Shown piece after piece: positions 1-10,990 of a stretch of DNA of 64,000 nt. Position 1 is the first letter of the stretch; each line of letters opens with the position of its first letter. This DNA comes from Amphibalanus amphitrite. Taxonomy: Eukaryota > Arthropoda > Thecostraca > Balanomorpha > Balanidae. The position numbers and the translations under genes are program-made. The stretch is taken from NCBI RefSeq assembly GCF_019059575.1, contig NW_024881502.1:2422501-2486500 (forward strand), given 5' to 3'. Below the pieces are notes generated by a model. That model made no database searches and was not told the DNA's origin. It worked only from the letters and a program-made list of their open reading frames with translations.

Positions 1-772
1 ACTGACTCCGGCTCTGGGGGTGGGGTGGAGGGGGACATTCACAATTGACTCCAGCTCTGGGGGTGGGGTGGAGGGGGGACATTCACAATTGACTCCGGCT
101 CTGGGGGTGGGGTGGAGGGGGGCATTCACAATTGACTCCGGCTCTGGGGGTGGGGTGGAGGGGGACATTCACAATTGACTCCGGCTCTGGGGGTTGGGTG
201 GAGGGGGGACATTCACAATTGACTCCGGCTCTGGGGGTGGGGTGGAGGGGGGCATTCACAATTGACTCCGGCTCTGGGAATGGGGTGGAGGGGGGCATTC
301 ACAATTGACTCCGGCTCTGGGGGTGGGGTGGAGTGGGGCATTCACAATTGACTCCGGCTCTGGGGGTGGGGTGGAGGGGGGACATTCACAATTGACTCCG
401 GCTCTGGGGGTGGGGTGGAGGGGGCATTCACAACTGACTCCGGCTCTGGGGGTGGGGTGGAGGGGGGACATTCACAATTGACTCCGGCTCTGGGGGTGGG
501 GTGGAAGGGGGACATTCACAACTGACTCCGGCTCTGGGGGTGGGATAGAGGGGGGACATTCACAATTGACTCCGGCTCTGGGGGTGGGGTGGAGGGGGGA
601 CATTCACAATTGACTCCGGCTCTGGGGGTGGGGTGGAGGGGGACATTCACAATTGACTCCGGCTCTGGGGTGGGGTGGATGGGGGACATTCACAATTGAC
701 TCCGGCTCTGGGGGTGGGGTGGAGGGGGGACATTCACAATTGACTCCGGCTCTGGGGGTGGGGTAGAGGGCA
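1..772 (-). repeat. Minisatellite made of acceptor-site copies (start of netrin exon 8?)
   Basis: About 16 units of 46-48 bp continue off the left edge. Read on the minus strand each unit is a pyrimidine tract (ctccaccccacccccag) followed by AGCCGGAGTCAATTGTGAAT. Joined to the phase-2 end of exon 7 this would read Arg-Ala-Gly-Val-Asn-Cys-Glu-Cys, which fits the NRDGPNCERC-type LE2 continuation expected at exactly this point. The inference is that the array arose by tandem duplication of the intron 7/exon 8 acceptor junction. The genuine exon 8 would be the copy at or beyond the left edge. Confidence 0.65.
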
Positions 773-1422
773 GGGCCTCGGCTAAGGAATTTTGACTACT
801 GGGGCAAATGATCGCAATGTGTCGAATTTCCAGGAGGAATAAAAGGCAATCGAAGTGAAAATATAATTTGCGAAAGATGCATATTTCGTCCAGTAATTTG
901 TAACATTGCGACAAAAGAAAATCGAAGAATGTGGTGAAATTCGACAATCACGTCAGTCTTAGCATTCGAATTCAAGTTGTGCGATCTCTTAGCCACGTTT
1001 TTGGAAAGTCCCTACTCCCTTTGAAGTTGGTGAGATGTCCGTGAAGTTTTTTTCCCCTTTTTTATACACCGCCACCCATGAATCAGGTGACCGCCCTCGA
1101 ACCCAACGACAACGGAGCCCTTACATTAACACCAGACAACTGAGCAGATAAATGTCTACCCCCCCTCCCCCCCCCGGTCGGGCTGACACAGAGATGAGGC
1201 TGCACGAACTCTTAAAGAAATAGGTACTGGCCACCTGTGTAGATAACCAATCAACCGTGACTTTCGGACGAATAGGAATGCAGAATCAGGTAGCACACGG
1301 AACTTATCGCGCAACAACATAGGATGATGTAATAAAAACGAGTGAGTAACGACTGTAGAAAGGCAACATTTACCACCAAAATTGATTTTGACCCCAACCG
1401 AAAATCTCTGGCGACACCAATG
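773..1422. other. Netrin intron 7, no gene seen
   Basis: Unique-looking AT-rich intron sequence, a poly-C tract near 1,155-1,175, and no convincing exon. Short open frames here have no recognisable motifs. Confidence 0.5.
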
Positions 1423-1791
1423 GTACAGCCCTCTGCAAACTGCGTGGTAGGTATTCTTTTTTCAACAAAACCGAGAATAACGCAGATACTATGTAACAGC
1501 AAGACGCATGGGACTCCGCACCTTAGATTGACATTATCATCATATTCATTTTCCACCCAGTTTGGCAACAAAACCCAAAAGTTTATATTTGCCCCCAAAA
1601 CAAACTTTTGCATTTTATTGCCACACAAGGCGTATACTTTGCTTAGTGATAGTCGATAGACCCAATCAAAGGAGTGGGGCACGGCGCATCTATTTGCAGT
1701 GAGTTCCGACCGACTGATAACATAGACTTTGAGTTACAATCGGTTTTGTCCAAAAAAGAATACCTACCACGCAGTCTGCTGAGGGCTGTAC
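1423..1791. mobile_element. Foldback/MITE-like element with about 45-bp inverted ends
   Basis: GTACAGCCCTCTGCA at the left recurs inverted at the right end (RC GTACAGCCCTCAGCA), and both continue into the same GCGTGGTAGGTATTC stretch with few mismatches. The interior is non-coding. It stops 5 bp from the donor-copy array of exon 7. No clear target duplication. Confidence 0.6.
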
Positions 1792-1796
1792 AGTAA

Positions 1797-1896
1797 CCCC
1801 CTCACCAGTACAGTCGGCGCAGTGACCTCACCTGTTGCGATGCAGTCGGTGTGGTGACCTCACCTGTTGGCGATACAGTCGGTGCAGTGACCTCAC
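1797..1896 (-). repeat. Tandem copies of netrin exon 7 end plus 5' splice site
   Basis: Three extra copies of a 33-bp unit, decaying with distance. The first repeats the last 27 exon bases (His-Cys-Thr-Asp-Cys-Ile-Ala-Asn-Arg) plus gtgagg exactly; the second has a handful of changes; the third is shortened. Each keeps a strong AG|gtgagg donor or a derivative of it. Confidence 0.9.
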
Positions 1897-1996
1897 CTGT
1901 TGGCGATACAGTCGGTGCAGTGACCGCCGTGCCCCGTCTTGTCATACAGCTCCTGGTCGAAGAAGCACCGGTTCGAATAACCGTTGCAGTTGCACG
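1897..1996 (-). CDS. Netrin exon 7 (second LE module, start)
   Basis: 100 bp, codon 334 to two bases of codon 367. The acceptor gctgtttacag|CGTGCAAC completes Ala; the peptide runs [19 protein letters not shown] then [17 protein letters not shown] followed by a GHGGHC stretch is the arthropod form of netrin LE2 (vertebrates have SGR.SGGVC). The donor is CCAACAG|gtgagg, phase 2. It is followed immediately by three further tandem copies of the last 27 bases of the exon plus gtgagg. The true donor is taken as the copy continuous with the exon; skipping it gives AAC AGG TGA, a stop. The rest of LE2, LE3 and the C-terminal netrin (NTR) domain must lie beyond base 1. Confidence 0.93.
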
Positions 1997-3445
1997 CTGT
2001 AAACAGCGGTGGCTGTGAGAGCTGGGCCGTGACATGACTCCGTTCAGCCGTCCTATATGCCTAGCAGATCGCCTATCTCCAGCACAGCGCGCAGGGTGCG
2101 CAGATCCCGACCCGGCCGACTGGCCAGTGCAGCCGGCGCACAGTGCGCGGCTCAGCTGGACATCCGTCTGCCCCGCTGAGCAGCTGGCGCGGCCGGCCCC
2201 GGGCTCAGCCTCAGTCTGTCCCCAGTGCCTAGTTACTCTGTGGGTACCCCTTACCTACTCAGACCGGACGGCGCGGGTAGCCGCAGGGTGCCGACAACAC
2301 CTGACAGCCGCCCTAAACGCGTCGGCCCGCGTGCCGCCCACGTCGCACAGCCGTATTCGGGCGGTCCAGTGGGACCCCACTAGCTGCCGGCCCCATGCCA
2401 GCTGATCGAGCCGCTCCACGACCACGGCCCACTCGATCAGAGTGACCAGTTCGGACGGCAGTGCCGGCACGTCTGGGCTGATCGGGCCCGACGAGCCGCG
2501 CCACAGTGCTGATGGCCCACAGAATCCTTCCGCTGCGCCCGCCGCCCGTATAGCGCCAAACGTCAGCGCACAGCCAGTGAATGGAGCTTCGCTACGAGCA
2601 CTCAGTCGCACTGGAAACCCGACAGAACCAAACGAGAGCACGGCATTCTATGAAAATCGCACATAGCAGCCACCACCCCAATTCTTTATAGGCGGTGTGC
2701 CACGTAGCGGTCCGGCGGCTCTACGCCGGTTGCGGAAAAATCTGTCAGCTCAGGTCATGTGACTCCCGCGGGTCGAGAGCCACCAATCGCTGCGCGCCAC
2801 GATTGGCCGGCGGGTCGGCCGTCCGGGCCGCGCGGCGGCGACCCCGCCACTCGTGCACTGGTTCTGTGTGGTTCTTGACGTGTGCGTCTGCGTGAACGGT
2901 AAGATTTGCTATTTTGTTACTATGAATTGTTGTAAACCCTCATTCATTGTTAACTTTGCTTTGCTTAGTGGTTATGTTTATCGTTGTCTTGCATTTGTGC
3001 CTTGCTAAGTTAATTTTAATCTGTTGCAGGACGCGAGCTAGTAGCGGAGCTAATAGCGAGCTAATAGCGAGTTGATAGCGGAGCTAATGTCTGAGATTTG
3101 AGATTTGAGATTTGAAATCCGCACCACAATATAAACTAAGAAAGCATAAGCACCGTGTCGTCGATGGGAGGCAGCAGTCGTGACGCAGAGCTCGGCACCC
3201 CGGCCCTACATATTCACTCACATCATGTTGATTTCTCGTCTCCCCTTTCCTGTCCGGTTCGGTTCGGTTCGGTTCGGTTCGGTTCGGTTCGGTTCGGTTC
3301 GGTTCGGTCCGGTCCGGTCCGGTCCGGTCCGGTCCGGTCCGGTCCGGTCGGTCGGTCGGTCGGTCGGTCGGTCGGTCGGTCGGTCGGTCGGTCGGTCGGT
3401 CGGTCGGTCGGTCGGTCGGTCGGTCCGGTCGGTCGGTCGCCTTAC
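1997..3445. other. Netrin intron 6 with a CGGT/GGTTC microsatellite at its 5' end
   Basis: Starting about 5 bp from the exon 6 donor, (CGGT)n, (GGTCC)n and (GGTTC)n runs occupy about 3,253-3,440. The rest (2,000-3,080) is GC-rich unique sequence with a short run of agctaatagcg repeats near 3,040-3,085. No exon is visible. Confidence 0.75.
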
Positions 3446-3628
3446 CCTGGCACTCGCTGGCGGCGTCCGGTGTAGCGCGCCGCCACGGCACGTCGTTGTA
3501 GAAGGGCAGGCAGCGCTGGCAGTCGGCGCCCGCCGTGTTGTGCTGGCACTGACACACCAGGCGCTCCTCACCCGACTCGCTGGTGCTCGGCACGCAGTTG
3601 GACGCGTGACCGTTACACTTGCACGTGC
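3446..3628 (-). CDS. Netrin exon 6 (first laminin-type EGF module)
   Basis: 183 bp, codon 273 to one base of codon 334. The acceptor cgtccggcag|GCACGTG completes the Gly at the LamNT/LE boundary, then [27 protein letters not shown] and [18 protein letters not shown] follow: the eight-Cys LE1 module of netrins, with the conserved PW.RAT motif. One exon encodes one complete LE module, as usual in netrin genes. The donor CCAGG|gtaagg lies directly against a (CGGT)n/(GGTTC)n microsatellite that starts about 5 bp into the intron. Confidence 0.95.
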
Positions 3629-4636
3629 CTGCCGGACGTGACAGGAGACACGTGACGTGACGGCACTATACGGACAGGACAACGAAAGGATAGCGGGAGG
3701 AGAAACATGACACATCTGATCATACACACTTGCGTGATTTTAAGGCGGGGTAAGCGACAGTGATATTTCTGAATATGTAGATTAGATGCGTTAAATTTGT
3801 CAAAGTTGATGAGCGGGAAGTTCAGCAGAGCTGCTGTGAGGTGCCCAGTGCCGACTGGTGGCCCGCAGCCCGGTCGCGTTTGGTGCCGTTTGGCGGCGTG
3901 TGAGCGGGGGCGGTGGAGGGAAGGAAGGGCGGCCGGGCCAGCCCGCCCACATTTCACCAGGGTGGTGTCTCACCGGCACTGCGCTACAGCCGTGCGCTGG
4001 GTTTCCACAGAAACATCAACAAGCTCAGACGCTCGTAACGCTGAAGCCTCGAGCCGAATTCGTCTCAAACGCCGCACCAATACAGACAGCAGCACGCTGC
4101 AGCGCAGTGTAGCGTCGGGCCGTGAAACACCGCCCAGATATTATCGTCTCAACAACACTTCCCCCGCCCCCCACCCCCACCCCCAGCAGCCCATAATCAC
4201 TGCTGTATTGGTGCGGACTGCGGACCCCGAACTTCAGAAAACGAAGTCTGCATTTGAGCGACATTGGCTAGCTGTGAGACTCCCTCGCCCAGGCTGGGAG
4301 CGCCGCGGCCGCGGCCCTGCACTGACCCCACCAGAAGCCCACTTTGAGTGGCGAACTGGCGAAACGGGCGAAATGGGAAGCTGACGACTCGTTAAACAAG
4401 CACAATCCATCTTTGCTGTCAACAGGTTTGTCAATTCACTCCTGTTATGGCGGGCATAGTGTCAGACACATTTATTGAGATGTGCGTCCATCCGACTGAC
4501 TGGTGCACGGACTGGTGCAGACTGCACACTGCAGCATGGTCGGCTCGCCAGCGCGTCCCTCCCACGGCCCACTCTGCGTGTGCCGGCACTGTGCGGCGGC
4601 CTGCCCCCCACCCCCCCCCCCCCGCATGGCCCGTAC
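3629..4636. other. Netrin intron 5, no gene seen
   Basis: Unique sequence with a short inverted repeat (ccgcaccaatacag near 4,071 and its complement near 4,202) and a poly-C tract (4,605-4,623) about 13 bp from the exon 5 donor. No exon is seen. Confidence 0.6.
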
Positions 4637-4947
4637 CTCCGACGGCGAAGTCTGTGATGGCGTAGTAGTAGGACTGGAGCACGCGCGGGTCGCGGAACAC
4701 CTCGTCTCCGAACGTGTTGAGCCGGTTGAGGGTGATGCGGATGGCGGTGGCGGTGACCCAGTGCTGCAGCTGGACGTTGTAGTCGAACTGCAGCGCTCCC
4801 GGGCGGCCCTCCAGCGTGGCGAACGCCACAGAGCCGTCCGTCAGGGGCGAAATGTCCGAGAACTCGCTGGTGCAGATCGCGCGGTCCTCGCTGTCCTCGG
4901 GCAGGTACACCAGGTCCGGCAGGCCGTATGTGTCGCGGCACGACGAG
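4637..4947 (-). CDS. Netrin exon 5 (LamNT domain, C-terminal half)
   Basis: Longest exon in the window, 311 bp, codon 169 to one base of codon 273. The acceptor gccggcag|CTCGTCG follows a short pyrimidine tract; the join to exon 4 gives Tyr-Tyr-Ser-Ser-Ser-Cys-Arg. The peptide includes [50 protein letters not shown] and [13 protein letters not shown], all diagnostic of the end of the netrin LamNT domain; the domain ends at about residue 272, close to the family norm. The donor is GTCGGAG|gtacgg (phase 1). The intron then runs straight into a G-rich tract. A minisatellite of about 30-35 bp units lies upstream of the acceptor. This is the strongest single piece of evidence for the gene. Confidence 0.96.
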
Positions 4948-4989
4948 CTGCCGGCCGCCGGAGGGGAGGTCAGCCGAGCGGCGCGGCGA

Positions 4990-5275
4990 CTCCACACCAC
5001 AGTCGGCCGACAACGCCACACCATACCACACCACAGTCGGCCGACAAAGTCACACCATACCACAACACAGTCGGCCGACAACTTCACAGCACAGCCGGCT
5101 CCACACCACACCACAGTCGGCTTCACATCATACCACAGCCGGCCGCCAGCTCTATAGCATACCACAGCCGGCCGCCAGCTCCATAGCATACCACAGCCGG
5201 CCGCCAGCTCCATAGCATACCACAGTCAGCCGCTAGCTCCCCACCACAGTCGGCCGAAAACTCCATACCACAGTT
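4990..5275. repeat. Minisatellite in intron 4, about 30-35 bp units
   Basis: Units around ccacaccacagtcggccgac, then three near-perfect 29-30-bp units around cacagccggccgccagctcc. It lies about 45 bp upstream of the exon 5 acceptor. The units do not resemble exon sequence. Confidence 0.8.
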
Positions 5276-5397
5276 GGCCAGCGATGAAAAAGCCACGAGT
5301 GGCTATAATTATCAGTGGATATCAGTGGATCATAAAGCAGCAGTGCCATTCACCAATTTCATATGCATACCTACGAGTACAATAAGTACATATTACA

Positions 5398-5542
5398 TAA
5401 ATAGTCTGAGACTGAGGGAGCCGGTGTAAATAGTCTGAGACTGAGGGAGCCGGTGTAAATAGTCTGAGACTGAGGGAGCCGGTGTAAATAGTCTGAGACT
5501 GAGGGAGCCGGTGTAAATAGTCTGAGACTGAGGGAGCCCGTG
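5398..5542. repeat. 29-bp minisatellite, five units
   Basis: Unit agtctgagactgagggagcc plus ggtgtaaat, nearly identical in five copies. It passes directly into the exon 4-derived array. Confidence 0.85.
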
Positions 5543-8302
5543 TCAGACTGTGTAGTACTGGCACGGGACCCGGTGTCGCCTATCATCACCTGTAGTACTG
5601 GAGCGGGACCCGGTGTCACCTGTAGTACTGGAGCGGGACCCGGTGTCACCTGTAGTACTGGAGCGGGACCCGGTGTCACCTATCATCACCTGTAGTACTG
5701 AAGCGGGACCCGGTGTCAGACTGTCCTCACCTGTAGTACTGGTACGGGACCCGGTGTCACCTGTAGTACTGGAGCGGGACCCGGTGTCACCTGTAGTACT
5801 GGAGCGGGACCCGGTGTCACCTGTAGTACTGGAGCGGGACCCGGTGTCACCTGTAGTACTGGAGCGGGACCCGGTGTCACCTGTAGTACTGGAGCGGGAC
5901 CCGGTGTCACCTGTAGTACTGGAGCGGGACCCGGTGTCAGACTGTCCTCACCTGTAGTACTGGAGCGGGACCCGGTGTCACCTATCATCACCTGTAGTAC
6001 TGGAGCGGGACCCGGTGTCAGACTGTCCTCACCTGTAGTACTGGTACGGGACCCGGTGTCACCTGTAGTACTGGAGCGGGACCCGGTGTCAGACTGTGTA
6101 GTACTGGAGCGGGACCCGGTGTCACCTGTAGTACTGGAGCGGGACCCGGTGTCACCTGTAGTACTGGAGCGGGACCCGGTGTCACCTATCATCACCTGTA
6201 GTACTGGAGCGGGACCCGGTGTCAGACTGTCCTCACCTGTAGTACTGGTACGGGACCCGGTGTCACCTGTAGTACTGGAGCGGGACCCGGTGTCACCTGT
6301 AGTACTGGAGCGGGACCCGGTGTCAGACTGTGTAGTACTGGAGCGGGACCCGGTGTCACCTGTAGTACTGGAGCGGGACCCGGTGTCAGACTGTGTAGTA
6401 CTGGAGCGGGACCCGGTGTCACCTGTAGTACTGGAGCGGGACCCGGTGTCACCTGTAGTACTGGAGCGGGCCCCGGTGTCAGACTGTCCTCACCTGTAGT
6501 ACTGGAGCGGGACCCGGTGTCACCTGTAGTACTGGCGCGGCCCCGATGACCGGTGTCAGCCTGTCCTCACCTGTAGTACTGGAGCGGGACCCGGTGTCGC
6601 CTGTAGTGCTGGAGCGGGACCCGGTGTCAGACTGTCCTCACCTGTAGTACTCGTACGGGACCTGGTATCACCTGTAGTACTGGAGCGGGACCCGGTGTCA
6701 CCTGTAGTACTGGAGCGGGACCCGGTGTCACCTGTAGTACTGGAGCGGGACCCGGTGTCACCTGTAGTACTGGAGCGGGACCCGGTGTCACCTATCATCA
6801 CCTGTAGTACTGGTACGGTACCCGGTGTCAGACTGTCCTCACCTGTAGTACTGGAGCGGGCCCCGGTGTCAGACTGTCCTCACCTGTAGTACTGGTACGG
6901 TACCCGGTGTCAGCCTGCCCTCGCCTGTAGTACTGGAGCGGTACCCGGTGTCACCTGTAGTACTGGTACGGTACCCGGTGTCAGCCTGTCCTCACCTGTA
7001 GTACTGGTACGGTACCCGGTGTCACCTGTAGTACTGGTACGGTACCCGGTGTCAGACTGTCATCACCTGTAGTACTGGACGGGACCCGGTGTCGCCTGTA
7101 GTACTGGAGCTGGACCCGGTGTCACCTGTAGTACTGGAGCGGGACCCGGTGTCAGCCTGTCCTCACCTGTAGTACTGGTACGGTACCCGGTGTCAGACTG
7201 TCCTCACCTGTAGTACTCGTACGGGACCTGGTATCACCTGCAGTACTGGAGCGGGACCCGGTGTCACCTGTAGTACTGGAGCGGGACCCGGTGTCACCTG
7301 TAGTACTGGAGCGGGACCCGGTGACAGCCTGTCCTCACCTGTAGTACTGGTACGGGACCCGGTGTCAGACTGTCCTCACCTGTAGTACTGGAGCGGGACC
7401 CGGTGTCACCTGTAGTACTGGCGCGGGACCCGGTGTCAGCCTGTCCTCACCTGTAGTACTGGTACGGGACCAGGTGTCACCTGTAGTACTGGTACGGTAC
7501 CCGGTGTCAGACTGTCCTCACCTGTAGTACTGGTACGGGACCCGGTGTCACCTAGTACTGGAGCGGGCCCCGGTGTCAGCCTGTCCTCACCTGTAGTACT
7601 GGTACGGGACCCGGTGTCGCCTGTAGTACTGGAGCGGGCCCCGGTGTAAGCCTGTCCTCACCTGTAGTACTGGAGCGGTACCCGGTGTCAGACTGTCCTC
7701 ACCTGTAGTACTGGAGCGGTACCCGGTGTCAGACTGTCCTCACCTGTAGTGCTGGTACGGTACCCGGTGTCACCTGTAGTACTGGAGCGGGACCCGGTGT
7801 CACCTGTAGTACTGAAGCGGGACCCGGTGTCACCTGTAGTACTGGAGCGGGACCCGGTGTCACCTATCATCACCTGTAGTACTGGAGCGGTACCCGGTGT
7901 CAGCCTGTCCTCACCTGTAGTACTGGTACGGGACCCGGTGTCAGCCTGTCCTCACCTGTAGTACTGGTACGGGACCCGGTGTCAGCCTGTCCTCGCCTGT
8001 AGTACTGGAGCGGTACCCGGTGTCAGACTGTCCTCACCTGTAGTACTGGAGCGGTACCCGGTGTCAGACTGTCCTCACCTGTAGTACTGGAGCGGGACCC
8101 GGTGTCACCTGTAGTACTGGAGCGGGCCCCGGTGTAAGCCTGTCCTCACCTGTAGTACTGGAGCGGTACCCGGTGTCAGACTGTCCTCACCTGTAGTACT
8201 GGAGCGGTACCCGGTGTCAGACTGTCCTCACCTGTAGTGCTGGTACGGTACCCGGTGTCACCTGTAGTACTGGAGCGGGACCCGGTGTCAGCCTGTCCTC
8301 AC
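5543..8302 (-). repeat. 2.7-kb minisatellite built from netrin exon 4 end plus 5' splice site
   Basis: Roughly 80 units of about 30 bp, some with a 12-bp extension. On the minus strand the long form reads gggtaccgtaccagtactac then AG|gtgaggacaggctgac. The first 22 bases are identical to the last 22 bases of exon 4 (8,303-8,324), and the remainder copies the start of intron 4. Units near the exon keep the exon spelling (ggtacggtaccc on the plus strand). Distal units share a derived gagcgggaccc spelling, as expected if the array grew outward. Most units keep an AG|gtgag or AG|gtgac donor-like core. Confidence 0.92.
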
Positions 8303-8420
8303 CTGTAGTACTGGTACGGTACCCAGTCCGAGTCGGCAGAGTACTTCTTGTAGATGGCGAAACTCTCCGGCCGAGGAGACTTGAATTTGAGCCGAATATA
8401 GGTAATGTCGAACGCCTTGC
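8303..8420 (-). CDS. Netrin exon 4 (LamNT domain)
   Basis: Fourth coding exon, 118 bp, codon 130 to two bases of codon 169. The acceptor tctttacag|GCAAGGCG completes Gly-Lys-Ala-Phe. The peptide KAFDITYIRLKFKSPRPES followed by FAIYKKY and SDWVPYQYY aligns with the netrin [25 protein letters not shown]...WVPFQFYS block; the Cys usually found after LQF is Lys here. The donor is ACTACAG|gtgagg, phase 2. The last 22 bases of this exon, with the donor and about 20 bases of intron, are the unit of a minisatellite filling the next 2.7 kb of intron 4. Read-through of the true donor gives AGG TGA, a stop. Exon 5 completes the codon exactly. Confidence 0.93.
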
Positions 8421-9535
8421 CTGTAAAGACACGCACATGAATGTCAGAGGCACATGAATAGGTATTGGATTGGTTAAGTGACCATCCGTGAGCACAAAAT
8501 ACACGTTTTCGTTAAGCATAGGCGGATTCAGGCATGCTAAGACGGGGGCAGTAGGTACATTGAGATTACCCCCTTTCTCAGGTACCTCGGTCCACCTATT
8601 CCAACATTTTCATTGTAGAATGACGTCACATAGTCTTAAGGTGCATACATATGACGGGTAGTGCCACTGATCACCATTACAAACCGCTAGAGTGGTTTTC
8701 CGTCGAGAGCAAAAAAAAAAAAAAACTAAGTGGGGGCCGATTCGCCCCCCCCCCGCACCAGTAATAGGGTGAAGTCGTTTTCCATCGAGAGCAAAAAAAC
8801 TACAGGTGGGGGCCGATTGCTCCCCCCCCCCCCCCCCCACCACCACCACCAGCATGGGTGGAGAACCTGCCTCGGCCACCCCGGCCGTGGCCGGGGTAAC
8901 TTTCAGCCGACCCCGGCGCGGCCGGGGTAACTTTTTCCACTTTTGTAAATCCTAAAAGCTGTCTCCATACGAAAAAACTGCCATCTATAAAAGCGTCTCT
9001 CATTATTCTTATCTACCTTGAAAAGTTATTGAAAATTTACTTTACTATTTTCATTTTGGAGCTTCTATGTTTTTAAGTTTTTTCATCGCAGAGCCCGACA
9101 TGTTTCATCAAACAGAAGTAGGTAGGTAAATCATATTTCAGGTGCGAGCTCAAATCAATAAGAGGGCCAAAACGGTCAAATTTGACATTTTGTTTTGTGT
9201 GGGAAGTTTGCAACTTCCACGGAATAAGCTTTGCAAAGGGCATTAGCACGATCATCCAGCAAATTTGACCTGATGACCTGACCTAGCACTAGGTGACATG
9301 CGTCCGAAATTTTAAGGCGTGTTGCAAAATTGTTGTTACAATTACGAAATCTTCCGCCCCTGCGTGCAGCAGTTTTCCCTAAAAACGTACAAACGGCAGA
9401 CATCCTAGGGGTTTGTTGATAACCGTTGACAAATATTTGAGCATCATCGTCTTTCTGACTTTCGGTCGCCGGCCGGGGTAACTTTTTCAAACATTCTCCA
9501 CCCGTGACCACCAGTAATAACTAATAAGTAATAGG
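8421..9535. other. Netrin intron 3, 3' part: repeat-derived, no exon
   Basis: Contains two poly-C tracts (8,746-8,755; 8,821-8,838) and a ccggggtaacttt motif at 8,890, 8,930 and 9,475. A segment of about 100 bp at 9,410-9,515 is repeated, diverged, at 29,720-29,830. No exon is seen. Confidence 0.5.
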
Positions 9536-10310
9536 GTTAAAGGAAATAGGTATGCCACCTTCCTTAAATTTGTTTTGTTGCAATTGATTTGACTTGTTAT
9601 GCTCAAAGTATTCAGAAAATATATAAAACCTTGTTAAAGAAAAGATTATCCTCTATATATCAATACAGAAAGAACTATATTTTATGTTTGACGCGGAAGC
9701 TTATTACGCGTTGACCAATCATGTTGCGTAGTTCAAACCTACACGCATGCTACATTGGCTGTCAGCAGCGTGCTGATTGGCTGACGATGACGTGGCTGCA
9801 CTCCTCTACAAGGACCGTATTCCTCTACAAGGTACTCTTTTCGGAACGAGCATTAGAATATTTTTGTCTGATGATCGCTGGCCGTAAAAGCTTATGATTT
9901 GTGCTATAGAAAATATTTCCTGAATCAGTATCGTGGCAGTTGAAAACGAACGCGAATCGTAACTTTTTAAGGTTATCAACGCAAACAAAGCGATTGTAAG
10001 GAAGAACAAGTTCGAACAGAGCGTTAGTACTCTTACTTGTTGACAATTTGTAAGCTAGCAATGCCCAGTCAAAGGCTAGTTCATTAACAAACCAGGGGTT
10101 GGTGAACCGACAAGGAAACGACTATGCCTATCCAGAAGTTGGTAGGTCCACAAGGCCCAGACTAGTACATCAACAAGGTGACGCCTATGCGAATTGGAAC
10201 CAAACTTGTAGACAAACTGTTAGTTTGTTGGCCAACAAGCCTGGGGCTGGTGAATCGACAAGATGACGCCTAGCGAATTGGAACCAAACTTGTAATCAAG
10301 GAGCCAACTT
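9536..10310. mobile_element. TTAA-type element relic related to the element at 13,062
   Basis: Begins TTAAAGGAAATAGGTATGCC, like the ends of the 13,062-13,619 element. It shares diverged internal blocks with it (tatgctcaaagtattcag; atatcaatacagaaagaact; gatgatcgctggccgtaaaa). No matching right end is found. Positions 10,060-10,310 hold two diverged copies of a unit of about 117 bp ending gaattggaaccaaacttgta. Confidence 0.45.
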
Positions 10311-10344
10311 GTAGATTTGGTTTACAGTGTACCTACCTACAATA

Positions 10345-10436
10345 ACATCACAGCACAGCACAGCACAACACAGCACAACACACCATAACACAACACAGCA
10401 CAACATAACACAGCACAACACAGCACAACACAGCAG
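10345..10436. repeat. CACAACACAG-type microsatellite
   Basis: Degenerate run of cacagcacaa/cacaacacag units. Confidence 0.9.
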
Positions 10437-10990
10437 CCGCCTCAGAGGTGAGCTGATCACACGCTCGCCAGGCAATGTCAATAGTTTTAAAGAATGGAAA
10501 GCGAGATCAGGTAATGTTGACGGACGGTAGGTCTACACAAAGCGACTGTCATACGATGGTTGTTAGATAACATCATAGCTGATCCAATCAACAACGCACA
10601 TTTTCAGAATGTAGTTGCGCGCCGCCGACTTATCGCATTCCCACCACGTCTTGCTGGCCAGTGGCCACCATCCACTCGTCCGGGCGGCCGCGCCCCTCCG
10701 CGCCGACCCCAAATATGGGCCGCTGGGAAGACACGCAGCCGCAGCGATATCCATAGAAGATACCTCACACCAAATAGGGCGCCAGCAAAAGCGAGCGGGC
10801 TCTAGCACCAAAGAAAGAAAGATGAGAAGTTTGCTTTGGTTTCCTACAGCTCAGCACGCGTATTAAGCACGGCAAACACATGGTTGGTGACCACCGAATA
10901 CCGATGCCACAGCGCCTTCCCTGTCCGGCTCGGTCGTCCTCCACAGATGCGCTATATAGTATACGGGCCACACTATGGGTGACTGCATCC

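Noticed and set aside
2034-2666. Possible exon in GC-rich open frames at 2.0-2.7 kb
   Set aside because: No netrin homology, and exons 6 and 7 already join in frame without it.
5613-6499. Repeat ORFs PVSPVVLERDPVS
   Set aside because: Antisense translation of the exon 4-derived array; not a protein.
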